Source of the DNA: Streptomyces sp. CB01249
GTDB lineage: Bacteria > Actinomycetota > Actinomycetes > Streptomycetales > Streptomycetaceae
DNA: 64,000 nucleotides
Assembly: GCF_001905735.1 (NCBI RefSeq)
Contig: NZ_LISW01000004.1
Span: 611,038 to 675,037 of the forward strand
Reading direction: 5' to 3'
Positions 26,554 to 34,484 of the stretch are shown piece by piece. Position numbers and translations under genes: made by a program. How positions within the stretch are numbered: position 1 is the stretch's first letter; each line of letters begins with the position of its first letter. The notes under the pieces were generated by a model. The model did no database searches. It had not been told where the DNA came from and saw only the letters and a program-made list of their open reading frames with translations.

Positions 26554-26720
26554 GGGACGATCATCACGCAGAACGCCGGACCTGCCCACCGCGTTTCCAG
26601 GGGCCGCCCGGAGCGGTATCCACAGGCTGTGGACAAGCCGGGAGGGCGGGGCGGCCGCTGGCGTAGCATGCAAGGGAATCGTCCGGTACCCCCCGCGGAC
26701 TGGAACGGAAGGCCCGCAGT

Positions 26721-27683
26721 GTGAACGCAACAGCTCCCAAGGACCCGCTCGACGCCAGGGACCGCCCCGCCCGGCTGACCGTCGGCGTGGTGGGGGCGGG
26801 CCGTGTCGGCCCCGCCCTGGCCGCCTCCCTCGCCCTCGCCGGGCACCGCCCGGTCGCCGTCTCCGGAGTCTCCGACGCCTCGCGACGGCGCGCCGCCGAC
26901 CTCCTCCCCGACGTCCCGCTCGTGACGCCCGCCGACGTCTTCGCGCGCGCCGAGCTCGTCCTGCTGACCGTCCCCGACGACGCCCTCCCCGGGCTGGTCG
27001 AGGGCCTGGCCGAGACCGGGGCGGTCCGCCCCGGACAGCTCCTCGTGCACACCTCCGGGCGGTACGGGACGAAGGTGCTGGACCCCGCGCGCCGGGCCGG
27101 CGCCCTGCCGCTCGCGCTGCACCCCGCGATGACGTTCACCGGCACCTCCGTGGACGTCCAGCGGCTGGCCGGCTGCTCCTTCGGGGTCACCGCCCCCGAC
27201 GAGCTGCGGCTCGCCGCCGAGGCGCTGGTCATCGAGATGGGCGGCGAACCGGAGTGGATCGCGGAGGAGTCCCGTCCGCTCTACCACGCGGCCCTCGCCC
27301 TCGGCGCGAACCACCTGGTCACCCTGGTCGCCCAGTCGATGGAGCTGCTGCGCACCGCCGGGGTCACCGCCCCCGACCGGATGCTCGGCCCCCTGCTCGG
27401 CGCCGCCCTGGACAACGCCCTGCGCTCCGGCGACGCGGCGCTCACAGGACCGGTCGCGCGCGGCGACGCCGGCACGGTCACCGCACACCTGGGCGAGCTG
27501 CGCGCCCACGCCCCGCAGACGGTCGCCGGTTACGTGGCGATGGCCCGCGCCACGGCGGACCGCGCCCTCGCCCACGGCCTGCTCAAGCCGGAGCTGGCCG
27601 AGGACCTGCTCGACGCCCTGGCGGACGGCGCGTCCGGCCCGTCGCGGCCCGGCTCCCACGGCAGCGGACCGGAGGAGTCCTGA
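26721..27683 (+). CDS. Rossmann-fold DUF2520 protein, candidate ketopantoate reductase
   Basis: A 320-residue protein. It has an N-terminal NAD(P)-binding Rossmann domain (VGVVGAGRVGPALA, G25-x-G27-x-x-G30; LVLLTVPDDAL; HTSGRYG) and a helical C-terminal DUF2520 domain (FGVTAPDELRLAAEALVIEMGG, LYHAALALGANHLVTLVAQS) shaped like the dimerisation domain of 6-phosphogluconate and ketopantoate dehydrogenases. It opens the panC-nadB-nadC-coaX operon, overlapping panC by 1 bp. DUF2520 is also next to panC in Mycobacterium. Reduction of ketopantoate to pantoate, the substrate of PanC, is the most economical hypothesis. Confidence 0.82.
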   Translation: MNATAPKDPLDARDRPARLTVGVVGAGRVGPALAASLALAGHRPVAVSGVSDASRRRAADLLPDVPLVTPADVFARAELVLLTVPDDALPGLVEGLAETGAVRPGQLLVHTSGRYGTKVLDPARRAGALPLALHPAMTFTGTSVDVQRLAGCSFGVTAPDELRLAAEALVIEMGGEPEWIAEESRPLYHAALALGANHLVTLVAQSMELLRTAGVTAPDRMLGPLLGAALDNALRSGDAALTGPVARGDAGTVTAHLGELRAHAPQTVAGYVAMARATADRALAHGLLKPELAEDLLDALADGASGPSRPGSHGSGPEES

Positions 27684-28696
27684 TGACCGTCACCACATCC
27701 ACCCCGGCCGTGCTGCACACCGCAGCCGAGCTGCACGCGTACGCCCCCGAGGGGCGGCGGGCCGTCGTCATGACGATGGGCGCCCTGCACGAGGGCCACG
27801 CCTCGCTCATCCGCGCCGCCCGCGCCCACGCGGGCCCCGCCGGGCAGGTCGTCGTCACCGTCTTCGTCAACCCGCTCCAGTTCGGCGAGGCGGCCGACCT
27901 CGACCGCTACCCGCGCACGCTCGACGCCGACCTCGCGGTGGCCGGCGCGGCCGGCGCCGACGTGGTCTTCGCGCCGTCCGTGGACGAGGTCTATCCGGGC
28001 GGCGAGCCGCAGGTCCGGATCTCGGCGGGCCCGATGGGCGAGCGGCTGGAGGGGGCCTCGCGCCCCGGCCACTTCGACGGCATGCTCACCGTCGTCGCCA
28101 AGCTGCTCCACCTCACCCGCCCGGACACCGCGTTCTTCGGGCAGAAGGACGCCCAGCAGCTCGCCCTGATCCGGCGCATGGTGCGGGACCTCAACTTCCC
28201 GGTCGAGATCAACGGCGTCGAGACGGTCCGGGAGCCGGACGGCCTCGCGCTGTCCAGCCGCAACCGCTTCCTCGACACCCATGAGCGCCGCACCGCGCTG
28301 GCCTTGTCCCGGGCCCTGTTCGCGGCCCGCGACCGGCTCGCCGCCCAGACCGCCCTGCACGCCCGCGCACAGGCCACCGGCGCCACCGAGGACCGGGCCG
28401 CCGGGCTCAACCGGCTCGGCGAGGCCCGCCTCGCGGCCGACGCCCAGGCGGTGGCCCGGGCCCGCCCGGACGCCGGACCGGCCGCCGTGCGCGCCGCCGC
28501 CCGCACGGTCCTGGAGGAGGCGGAGGCCGCGAGCCCGCCGCTCGCCCTGGACTACGTGGCGCTCGTGGACCCGGCCGACTTCACCGAGATCCCCGACGAC
28601 CGCGCGGCCGGTGAGGCCATCCTCGCCGTCGCCGCCCGGGTCGGCGCCACCCGCCTCATCGACAACATCCCCCTCACCTTCGGAGTGACCCCGTGA
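27683..28696 (+). CDS. panC: Pantoate-beta-alanine ligase (pantothenate synthetase)
   Basis: A 337-residue ATP-dependent ligase joining pantoate and beta-alanine. It has the HIGH-like motif (H36-E-G-H39 in MTMGALHEGHASL), VTVFVNPLQFG, FGQKDAQQLALI, and the SSRN element replacing KMSKS (GLALSSRNRFL). It is longer than the E. coli enzyme (283) because of an Ala-rich insertion at about residues 215-260. ATG overlaps the upstream stop (TGATG) and its own stop overlaps nadB (GTGA), so translation is coupled. Confidence 0.95.
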   Translation: MTVTTSTPAVLHTAAELHAYAPEGRRAVVMTMGALHEGHASLIRAARAHAGPAGQVVVTVFVNPLQFGEAADLDRYPRTLDADLAVAGAAGADVVFAPSVDEVYPGGEPQVRISAGPMGERLEGASRPGHFDGMLTVVAKLLHLTRPDTAFFGQKDAQQLALIRRMVRDLNFPVEINGVETVREPDGLALSSRNRFLDTHERRTALALSRALFAARDRLAAQTALHARAQATGATEDRAAGLNRLGEARLAADAQAVARARPDAGPAAVRAAARTVLEEAEAASPPLALDYVALVDPADFTEIPDDRAAGEAILAVAARVGATRLIDNIPLTFGVTP

Positions 28697-30423
28697 CCGG
28701 AATACGGCTGACAGCCCCCGCACCCGGCTGGTCCATCGACGCCGACGTGGTGGTCGTCGGCTCCGGCGTCGCCGGGCTCACCACCGCCCTGCGCTGCGCC
28801 GCCGCGGGCCTCGCCACCGTCGTGGTGACCAAGGCCCGCCTGGACGCCGGTTCCACCCGCTGGGCCCAGGGCGGCATCGCGGCGGCACTCGGCGAGGGCG
28901 ACACCCCCGAACAGCACCTGGACGACACCCTGGTCGCCGGCGTCGGCCTCTGCGACGAGTCCGCGGTGCGGGCCCTGGTCACCGACGGCCCGGGCGCGGT
29001 GCGCCGCCTGATGGAGACCGGCGCCCGCTTCGACACCGTCGAGGACGGCTCCGTCGCCCTCACCCGCGAGGGCGGCCACCACCGCCGCCGCATCGTCCAC
29101 GCGGGCGGCGACGCGACCGGCGCCGAGGTCTCCCGCGCCCTGGTGGAGGCGGTCCGCACGGCCGCCCTGCACACCATCGAGAACGCCCTCGTGCTCGACC
29201 TCCTCACCGACGCCGAAGGCCGTACCGCCGGGGTCACCCTGCACGTCATGGGCGAGGGCCAGCACGACGGCGTCGGCGCGGTCAACGCCCCGGCCGTGGT
29301 CCTGGCCACCGGCGGCATGGGCCAGGTCTTCGCCGCCACCACCAACCCCTCGGTCTCCACCGCCGACGGCGTGGCGCTCGCGCTGCGGGCCGGCGCGGAG
29401 GTCTCGGACGTGGAGTTCGTCCAGTTCCACCCCACCGTGCTCTTCCTCGGCGCCGGCTCCGAGGGCCAGCAGCCGCTGGTCTCCGAAGCCGTACGCGGCG
29501 AGGGCGCCCACCTGGTCGACGCCTCCGGTACGCGCTTCATGCTCGGGCAGCACGAACTGGCGGAGCTGGCCCCGCGCGACATCGTCGCCAAGGGCATCAC
29601 GCGCCAGATGCAGCTCAACGGCACCGACCACATGTACCTCGACGGCCGCCACTTCGGCGCCGAGATGTGGGAGAACCGCTTCCCGACGATCCTGGCCGCC
29701 TGCCGGTCCCACGGCATCGACCCGGTCACCGAGCCCATCCCCATCGCGCCCGCCGCGCACTACGCGTCCGGCGGCGTCCGCACCGACCTGCGGGGCCGTA
29801 CGACCGTCCCCGGCCTGTACGCCTGCGGCGAGGTCGCCTGCACCGGGGTGCACGGCGCGAACCGGCTGGCGTCCAACTCGCTGCTCGAAGGACTCGTCTT
29901 CGCCGAGCGCATCGCCGCCGACATCGTCGGCGACCGCCCCCGCTCCGGCGAGGCCGTCGGACCCGACGGGACGCCCGCCCCGCTCCTCGCCCCCGAGACC
30001 CGGCTCACGATCCAGCGCGCCATGAGCAGGGGCGCCGGGGTGCTGCGCTCCGCCGAGAGCCTGGCCACCGCCGCCGCCGAGCTGGAGGAGCTGCGGCTCG
30101 GCGCCCGCGCGACCGGGGCGGCCGAGGCGAAGCCCGCGGTGCCCGGCGTCGAGGCGTGGGAGGCCACCAACCTGCTGCTCGTCGCCCGGGCCCTGGTCGC
30201 CGCCGCCCGCGCCCGCGAGGAGACCCGAGGCTGCCACTGGCGCGAGGACCGGCCCGAGCGCGACGACGCGAACTGGCACCGCCACCTCGTCGTACGGCTC
30301 GGTCCGGACGGCGGTCTCGTCCTCCGTCGGACGGATACCGAGGCATTCGGGCCCGTGGACGCGCCCGGGGCACCAGACTGCGCAGCGACGAGCACCACCC
30401 ACCCCACTCCCGAGGAGCCGTAA
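28693..30423 (+). CDS. nadB: L-aspartate oxidase
   Basis: A 576-residue flavoprotein that oxidises L-aspartate to iminoaspartate, the first step of de novo NAD synthesis. FAD-binding G23-x-G25-x-x-G28 (VVVGSGVAGLT), STRWAQGGIAAAL, EFVQFHPT, SEAVRGEGAHLVD and GLYACGEVACTGVHGANRLASNSLLEGLVF are all present. The fumarate-reductase-like C-terminal domain is complete. It overlaps panC by 4 bp. The quinolinate synthase gene nadA, which normally uses its product, is not in this window. Confidence 0.96.
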   Translation: MTGIRLTAPAPGWSIDADVVVVGSGVAGLTTALRCAAAGLATVVVTKARLDAGSTRWAQGGIAAALGEGDTPEQHLDDTLVAGVGLCDESAVRALVTDGPGAVRRLMETGARFDTVEDGSVALTREGGHHRRRIVHAGGDATGAEVSRALVEAVRTAALHTIENALVLDLLTDAEGRTAGVTLHVMGEGQHDGVGAVNAPAVVLATGGMGQVFAATTNPSVSTADGVALALRAGAEVSDVEFVQFHPTVLFLGAGSEGQQPLVSEAVRGEGAHLVDASGTRFMLGQHELAELAPRDIVAKGITRQMQLNGTDHMYLDGRHFGAEMWENRFPTILAACRSHGIDPVTEPIPIAPAAHYASGGVRTDLRGRTTVPGLYACGEVACTGVHGANRLASNSLLEGLVFAERIAADIVGDRPRSGEAVGPDGTPAPLLAPETRLTIQRAMSRGAGVLRSAESLATAAAELEELRLGARATGAAEAKPAVPGVEAWEATNLLLVARALVAAARAREETRGCHWREDRPERDDANWHRHLVVRLGPDGGLVLRRTDTEAFGPVDAPGAPDCAATSTTHPTPEEP

Positions 30424-30425
30424 CC

Positions 30426-31457
30426 GTGAGCACGCCCGAAGAGAATCCGCGCCCCACTCCCGTGGACGTACCGCTGATCCGGGTCGGTGCGCCCGCCCCC
30501 GCCGCGGGCGGCTGCGGGGACGGCTGCGGCTGCGGCGGCGACGAGGAGTACGAGGAGTGCGGGCTCGACCCCGCGCTCGCCCAGCTCCTCGCCGAATCCG
30601 GCCTGGACCCGATCCAGGTCGAGGACATCGCGCACCTCGCCATCGCCGAGGACCTGGACGGCGGGGTGGACGTCACGACCGTCGCCACCGTCGCCGAGGA
30701 CGCCATGGCCACCGGTGACTTCACCGCCCGCGAGGCCGGTGTGGTGGCCGGGCTGCGCGTGGCGGAGGCGGTCCTGTCGATCGTCTGCACCTCCGAGTTC
30801 GAGGTCGAGCGGCATGTCGAGGACGGCGACCGCGTCGCCCCCGGCCAGAAGCTGCTGACCGTCACCACCCGCACCCGCGACCTCCTCACCGGCGAGCGCA
30901 GCGCCCTCAACCTCCTCTGCCGCCTCTCCGGCATCGCCACCGCCACCCGCGCCTGGGCCGATGTGCTGGAGGGCACCAAGGCCGAGGTCCGGGACACCCG
31001 CAAGACGACTCCGGGGCTGCGCGCCCTGGAGAAGTACGCGGTGCGCTGCGGCGGCGGCGTCAACCACCGGTTCTCGCTGTCCGACGCCGCGCTGGTCAAG
31101 GACAACCACGTCATCGCGGCGGGCGGGGTCGCCGAGGCGTTCAAGCGGGTCAGGGAGGAGTTCCCGGAGCTGCCGATCGAGGTCGAGGTCGACACGATGG
31201 ACCAGGTCGCCGAGGTCCTGGAGGCGGGCGCCGACCTGATCCTGCTGGACAACTTCACCCCGTCCGAGACCGCCGAGGCGGTCGCCCTGACCGGCGGCCG
31301 CGCCTTCCTGGAGTCCTCCGGCCGGCTCACCCTCGACTCGGCCCGCGCCTACGCGGAGGCCGGGGTCGACTACCTGGCCGTGGGCGCGCTGACCCACTCC
31401 TCGCCGATCCTGGACATCGGCCTGGACTTCCGCGACACCGACGGGGCCGGCGCCTGA
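30426..31457 (+). CDS. nadC: Nicotinate-nucleotide pyrophosphorylase (quinolinate phosphoribosyltransferase)
   Basis: A 343-residue enzyme converting quinolinate and PRPP to nicotinate mononucleotide and CO2. The catalytic core starts near residue 53 and has VRDTRKTTPGLR, RCGGGVNHRFSLSDA, KDNHVIAAGG, EVEVDTMDQ, LLDNFTP and ESSG. Before the core is a ~50-residue extension carrying C30-G-D-G-C34-G-C36 and C45 in a Gly/Asp/Glu-rich context, not needed by the fold and suggestive of metal binding. GTG 30426 lies 2 nt after the nadB stop. Confidence 0.94.
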   Translation: MSTPEENPRPTPVDVPLIRVGAPAPAAGGCGDGCGCGGDEEYEECGLDPALAQLLAESGLDPIQVEDIAHLAIAEDLDGGVDVTTVATVAEDAMATGDFTAREAGVVAGLRVAEAVLSIVCTSEFEVERHVEDGDRVAPGQKLLTVTTRTRDLLTGERSALNLLCRLSGIATATRAWADVLEGTKAEVRDTRKTTPGLRALEKYAVRCGGGVNHRFSLSDAALVKDNHVIAAGGVAEAFKRVREEFPELPIEVEVDTMDQVAEVLEAGADLILLDNFTPSETAEAVALTGGRAFLESSGRLTLDSARAYAEAGVDYLAVGALTHSSPILDIGLDFRDTDGAGA

Positions 31458-32254
31458 TGCTGCTCACCATCGACGTCGGGAACACCCACACCGTCCTCGG
31501 CCTGTTCGACGGCGAGGAGATCGTCGAGCACTGGCGGATCTCCACGGACGCCCGCCGCACCGCCGACGAGCTCGCCGTACTGCTCCAGGGCCTCATGGGC
31601 ATGCACCCGCTGCTCGGCATGGAGCTGGGCGACGGCATCGAGGGCATCGCGATCTGCTCCACGGTCCCGGCCGTGCTGCACGAGCTGCGCGAGGTGACCC
31701 GCCGCTACTACGGCGACGTCCCCGCCGTGCTCGTGGAGCCGGGCATCAAGACCGGGGTGCCGATCCTGATGGACAACCCGAAGGAGGTCGGCGCGGACCG
31801 CATCATCAACGCGGTCGCCGCCGTCGACCTGTACGGCGGTCCGGCGATCGTGGTCGACTTCGGCACGGCCACCACCTTCGACGCGGTCTCGGCCCGGGGC
31901 GAGTACACCGGCGGTGTCATCGCGCCCGGCATCGAGATCTCCGTCGAGGCGCTGGGCGTCAAGGGCGCCCAGCTCCGCAAGATCGAGCTGGCCCGGCCGC
32001 GCAGCGTCATCGGCAAGAACACCGTCGAGGCCATGCAGGCGGGCATCATCTACGGCTTCGCCGGCCAGGTCGACGGGGTCGTGGAGCGGATGAAGAAGGA
32101 GCTGGCGGCCGACCCGGACGACGTCACCGTCATCGCGACGGGCGGCCTTGCTCCGATGGTGCTGGGCGAGTCCTCCGTCATCGACGAGCACGAGCCCTGG
32201 CTGACCCTCATCGGGCTCCGCCTGGTGTACGAGCGCAACGTGTCCCGGCTGTAG
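31457..32254 (+). CDS. coaX: Type III pantothenate kinase
   Basis: A 265-residue ASKHA-fold kinase that phosphorylates pantothenate, the first committed CoA step; unlike CoaA it is usually not inhibited by CoA. It has the phosphate motif D6-V-G-N-T-H-T, GADRIINAVAA, VDFGTATTFDAVS, GGVIAPGI and VIATGGLAPMV. Its ATG overlaps the nadC stop (TGATG). It ends the CoA/NAD operon begun at 26721; no panD or panB is included. Confidence 0.95.
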   Translation: MLLTIDVGNTHTVLGLFDGEEIVEHWRISTDARRTADELAVLLQGLMGMHPLLGMELGDGIEGIAICSTVPAVLHELREVTRRYYGDVPAVLVEPGIKTGVPILMDNPKEVGADRIINAVAAVDLYGGPAIVVDFGTATTFDAVSARGEYTGGVIAPGIEISVEALGVKGAQLRKIELARPRSVIGKNTVEAMQAGIIYGFAGQVDGVVERMKKELAADPDDVTVIATGGLAPMVLGESSVIDEHEPWLTLIGLRLVYERNVSRL

Positions 32255-32349
32255 CGAAGGGCCTCTGACCGGCGGCTCCGGGGGTGACGACGCTCCGGGG
32301 CCGCCGCGCCACCGACGACCAGTTAAGCCGATTTTGTCCCTTTAGCACG

Positions 32350-32355
32350 TATTGT
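32350..32355 (+). promoter_or_regulatory. -10 hexamer of a probable leaderless promoter
   Basis: TATTGT, 6 nt before the ATG at 32362, in a locally A/T-richer stretch; no Shine-Dalgarno. Confidence 0.45.
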
Positions 32356-32361
32356 CGCGTC

Positions 32362-32964
32362 ATGCCCACGCCCTACGGATCACGCGGCGGTATGGCCTTC
32401 AGCGCGGACGAGCTGCGAGTGCTCCGACGCGCCCTCGCCTTCGCGCTGCACCCCGCGCCCCTGCCCGACGAGGATGTCCAGGACTGCCTGCGGCTGGCGG
32501 GCAGCGTGGACGAGGCCGTCGCCGAGGCCGGACGGCTGCGCGCCTTCCTCCTCGCCGACCTCGTCCGCTACCGCGACGCCCTTCCCGGCTCCCTCACCGG
32601 CTATCTGGAGCTCCTCCAGGACGCCCTGGCCGCCGGATACGACCCGCTCCCCGAGGACCTGGCCGCGCTGCGCGCCCTGCGCGGCGGCCCGGTCGCCGCG
32701 GCCCTCCTGGAGCGCTGCCAGATGATCGCGGAGCGCTCGGTGCGCGCCCGGCTCGCCGGACGCGCCGTGCACGCGACCGCCCCGGCGCCCCGCAGCAGGC
32801 TGCTCGCCCTGCCCGGCGGGCGCGCCGCCGAGCCGGACAAGCCGAAGGCGCCGCCGGCCCCGGCCCGCCCCGTGCCGCCGTCCGAGCGCCCGGCGCCGAA
32901 GCCCTCCGAGGTCTTCCCGCCGCGCCGCCCGGTGCCCCAGCCGCCGCAGCGCCGCGCGGGGTAG
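32362..32964 (+). CDS. Conserved Streptomyces hypothetical protein
   Basis: A 200-residue soluble protein I cannot assign. The first ~140 residues are helical and Ala/Leu/Asp-rich (SADELRVLRRALAFALHPAPL, DVQDCLRLAGSVDEAVAEAGRLRAFLL, YLELLQDALAAGYDPL). The last ~60 are a Pro/Arg-rich disordered tail. No membrane segment, no catalytic motif. It follows coaX by 107 bp and probably has its own leaderless promoter at 32350. Confidence 0.7.
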   Translation: MPTPYGSRGGMAFSADELRVLRRALAFALHPAPLPDEDVQDCLRLAGSVDEAVAEAGRLRAFLLADLVRYRDALPGSLTGYLELLQDALAAGYDPLPEDLAALRALRGGPVAAALLERCQMIAERSVRARLAGRAVHATAPAPRSRLLALPGGRAAEPDKPKAPPAPARPVPPSERPAPKPSEVFPPRRPVPQPPQRRAG

Positions 32965-33007
32965 GGCCTCTCCGGAGGCCGGGAGGCGGCTCGCTACTCT
33001 GGAGGGC

Positions 33008-33187
33008 ATGGACTACGTATCCGCGCTCGTGCCCCCCGTGGTGATGGCCGCCTTCTTCATCGGCCTGGTCGTGACGATCGTCAAGAGCCAGGGCGGCCCC
33101 AACAAGGCCAAGGAGGACGCGGCCGTGGACGCGGCGATCAGCCGCGCCGAGTCGGTTCAGCAGACCCCGCGCACCGAAGGGGCCTGA
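33008..33187 (+). CDS. Small single-pass membrane protein (59 aa)
   Basis: Reading frame ATG 33008 to TGA 33187. GGAGGG lies directly before the ATG. The product begins MDYVSALVPPVVMAAFFIGL, continues into VVTIVKSQGGPNKAKED and ends in an acidic/polar tail. One N-terminal helix (about residues 5-25) with a cytosolic tail is expected. Codon use is typical for the genome and a strong intrinsic terminator follows 35 bp after the stop, so this looks like a real, separately terminated gene. Function unknown. Confidence 0.75.
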   Translation: MDYVSALVPPVVMAAFFIGLVVTIVKSQGGPNKAKEDAAVDAAISRAESVQQTPRTEGA

Positions 33188-33221
33188 CCCCTCCGGGGTG
33201 CGCCAGGCGCCCCCGTATACG

Positions 33222-33259
33222 AAAAGGCGTACGACTCCCGAGGAGTCGTACGCCTTTTT
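33222..33259 (+). terminator. Strong intrinsic terminator
   Basis: Perfect 17-bp inverted repeat (33222-33238 and 33242-33258) with a 3-nt loop, ending in a TTTTT run. It is the clearest canonical terminator in the window. Confidence 0.92.
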
Positions 33260-33281
33260 GCTGTGTGAATAGCTACGCATT

Positions 33282-33302
33282 CCAGACATCTGGCACTAAG
33301 GT
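33282..33302 (+). promoter_or_regulatory. Palindromic operator plus -10 of the BlaI-type repressor gene
   Basis: CCAGACATCTGG (perfect 5-bp arms, 2-nt centre, 33282-33293) is followed 3 nt later by the hexamer TAAGGT (33297-33302), itself 6 nt from the GTG at 33309. The placement just upstream of the -10 suggests autorepression by the gene product. Confidence 0.5.
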
Positions 33303-33308
33303 GACGCT

Positions 33309-33761
33309 GTGCCCCGTCAATTGGGAGAGCTCGAAGACGCCGTGATGACACGGGTCTGGGAATGGAACCGTCCGGTCACTGTGCGGGAAGTCCTGGAGGA
33401 CCTTCAGCAGGAGCGGTCCATCGCCTACACCACCGTCATGACGGTAATGGACAATCTCCATCAGAAGGGCTGGGTCCGCCGCGAAGTGGAGGGCCGCGCA
33501 TATCGATATACGGCCGTCTCCACCCGCGCCGCATACGCCGCCGCCCTGATGAACGAAGCCTGGTCGCTCAGCGACAACCCGGCGGCCGCGCTCGTCGCGT
33601 TCTTCGGGATGATGTCGGCCGAGCAGCGCGAGGCTCTGCGCGACGCGATGCGGATCGTTCTGCCCGCTCTTCCCGAGGACGGCGCGGCAGCCGCGGACGA
33701 AGCCGGGGAGGGCGAAGCCCGTGAAGCGGGCGATGACGCGGAGCCGGAGACCGGGCGATAG
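33309..33761 (+). CDS. BlaI/MecI/CopY-family transcriptional repressor
   Basis: A 150-residue protein. The N-terminal winged helix (LGELEDAVMTRVWEWNRPVTVREVLEDL, IAYTTVMTVMDNLHQKGWVRREVEGRAYRY) is the BlaI/MecI fold. A helical dimerisation segment and an acidic tail (~40 residues) follow. BlaI and MecI repress beta-lactamase genes and are cleaved by the BlaR protease; no blaR is adjacent, so this one acts alone or responds to a distant partner. CopY-type Cys motifs are absent. GTG 33309 is supported by the hexamer 6 nt upstream. It is followed 9 bp later by a GNAT gene. Confidence 0.9.
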   Translation: MPRQLGELEDAVMTRVWEWNRPVTVREVLEDLQQERSIAYTTVMTVMDNLHQKGWVRREVEGRAYRYTAVSTRAAYAAALMNEAWSLSDNPAAALVAFFGMMSAEQREALRDAMRIVLPALPEDGAAAADEAGEGEAREAGDDAEPETGR

Positions 33762-33764
33762 CGT
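33759..33764 (+). promoter_or_regulatory. -10 hexamer of a probable leaderless promoter
   Basis: TAGCGT overlaps the stop codon of the BlaI-type gene and ends 6 nt before the GNAT gene ATG at 33771. Confidence 0.4.
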
Positions 33765-33770
33765 CTGCGT

Positions 33771-34328
33771 ATGTCCTCAGAGCTTCCGCAAACCGATTAC
33801 CGGACCGAACCGTCGGTTATAAACGTGGCCATCACCGTCCGGCGTGCACGGACGAGCGATGTGCCCGCCGTCCGTCGTCTCCTCGACGGCTACGTGCAGG
33901 AAGGCATCCTCCTCGACAAAGCCACGGTGACGCTTTACGAGGACATCCAGGAGTTCTGGATCGCCGAACGCGACGAGGACGCCTCGGTCGTCGGCTGCGG
34001 TGCGCTGCACGTCATGTGGGAAGACCTCGCCGAAGTCCGCACGCTCGCCGTCGACCACGGCCTCAAGGGCGCCGGAGTGGGCCACCAGGTCCTCGACAAG
34101 CTGCTGCGGACCGCCCGCTGGCTGGGCGTCCGCCGGGTTTTCTGTCTCACCTTCGAAGTCGACTTCTTCGCGAAGCACGGCTTCGTGGAGATCGGAGAGA
34201 CGCCCGTCGACGGAGATGTCTACAGCGAGCTGCTGCGTTCCTATGACGAGGGAGTCGCGGAGTTCCTCGGTCTCGAACGAGTGAAGCCGAACACCTTGGG
34301 CAACAGCCGGATGCTTCTGCACCTGTGA
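33771..34328 (+). CDS. GNAT amino-acid N-acetyltransferase (short NAGS type)
   Basis: A 185-residue GNAT protein: VRRARTSDVPAVRRLLDGYV, VVGCGALHVMWEDLAEVRTLAVDH (acceptor strand) and GLKGAGVGHQVLDKLLRTARWLG with the acetyl-CoA R/Q-x-x-G-x-G/A pattern. It resembles the stand-alone N-acetylglutamate synthase domain used by actinobacteria for arginine synthesis, found near lsr2 in related genomes. The N-terminal ~20 residues are an extra, non-conserved stretch, so a start nearer 33828 is possible. No arg genes are present nearby. Confidence 0.84.
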   Translation: MSSELPQTDYRTEPSVINVAITVRRARTSDVPAVRRLLDGYVQEGILLDKATVTLYEDIQEFWIAERDEDASVVGCGALHVMWEDLAEVRTLAVDHGLKGAGVGHQVLDKLLRTARWLGVRRVFCLTFEVDFFAKHGFVEIGETPVDGDVYSELLRSYDEGVAEFLGLERVKPNTLGNSRMLLHL

Positions 34329-34425
34329 CCGCGCGAAGAGCCGGAAGAGGGGGCCGAGCCCCTATGTCCGAATCGCGCATGTTTCCCGTCTCCTTGAGCT
34401 GCTGAACCTCTCCCGGGGGTTTGTG

Positions 34426-34439
34426 TTTTCCGAGGAAAA
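34426..34439. promoter_or_regulatory. A/T-rich palindrome upstream of lsr2
   Basis: TTTTCC-GA-GGAAAA lies 46 bp before the lsr2 start inside the most A/T-rich intergenic stretch nearby. Lsr2 prefers A/T-rich DNA, so autoregulation is plausible. Confidence 0.4.
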
Positions 34440-34484
34440 GCGGTTTCCTTTCCGCGTACTCCATTTTCGATGAAAGGAAATCCG

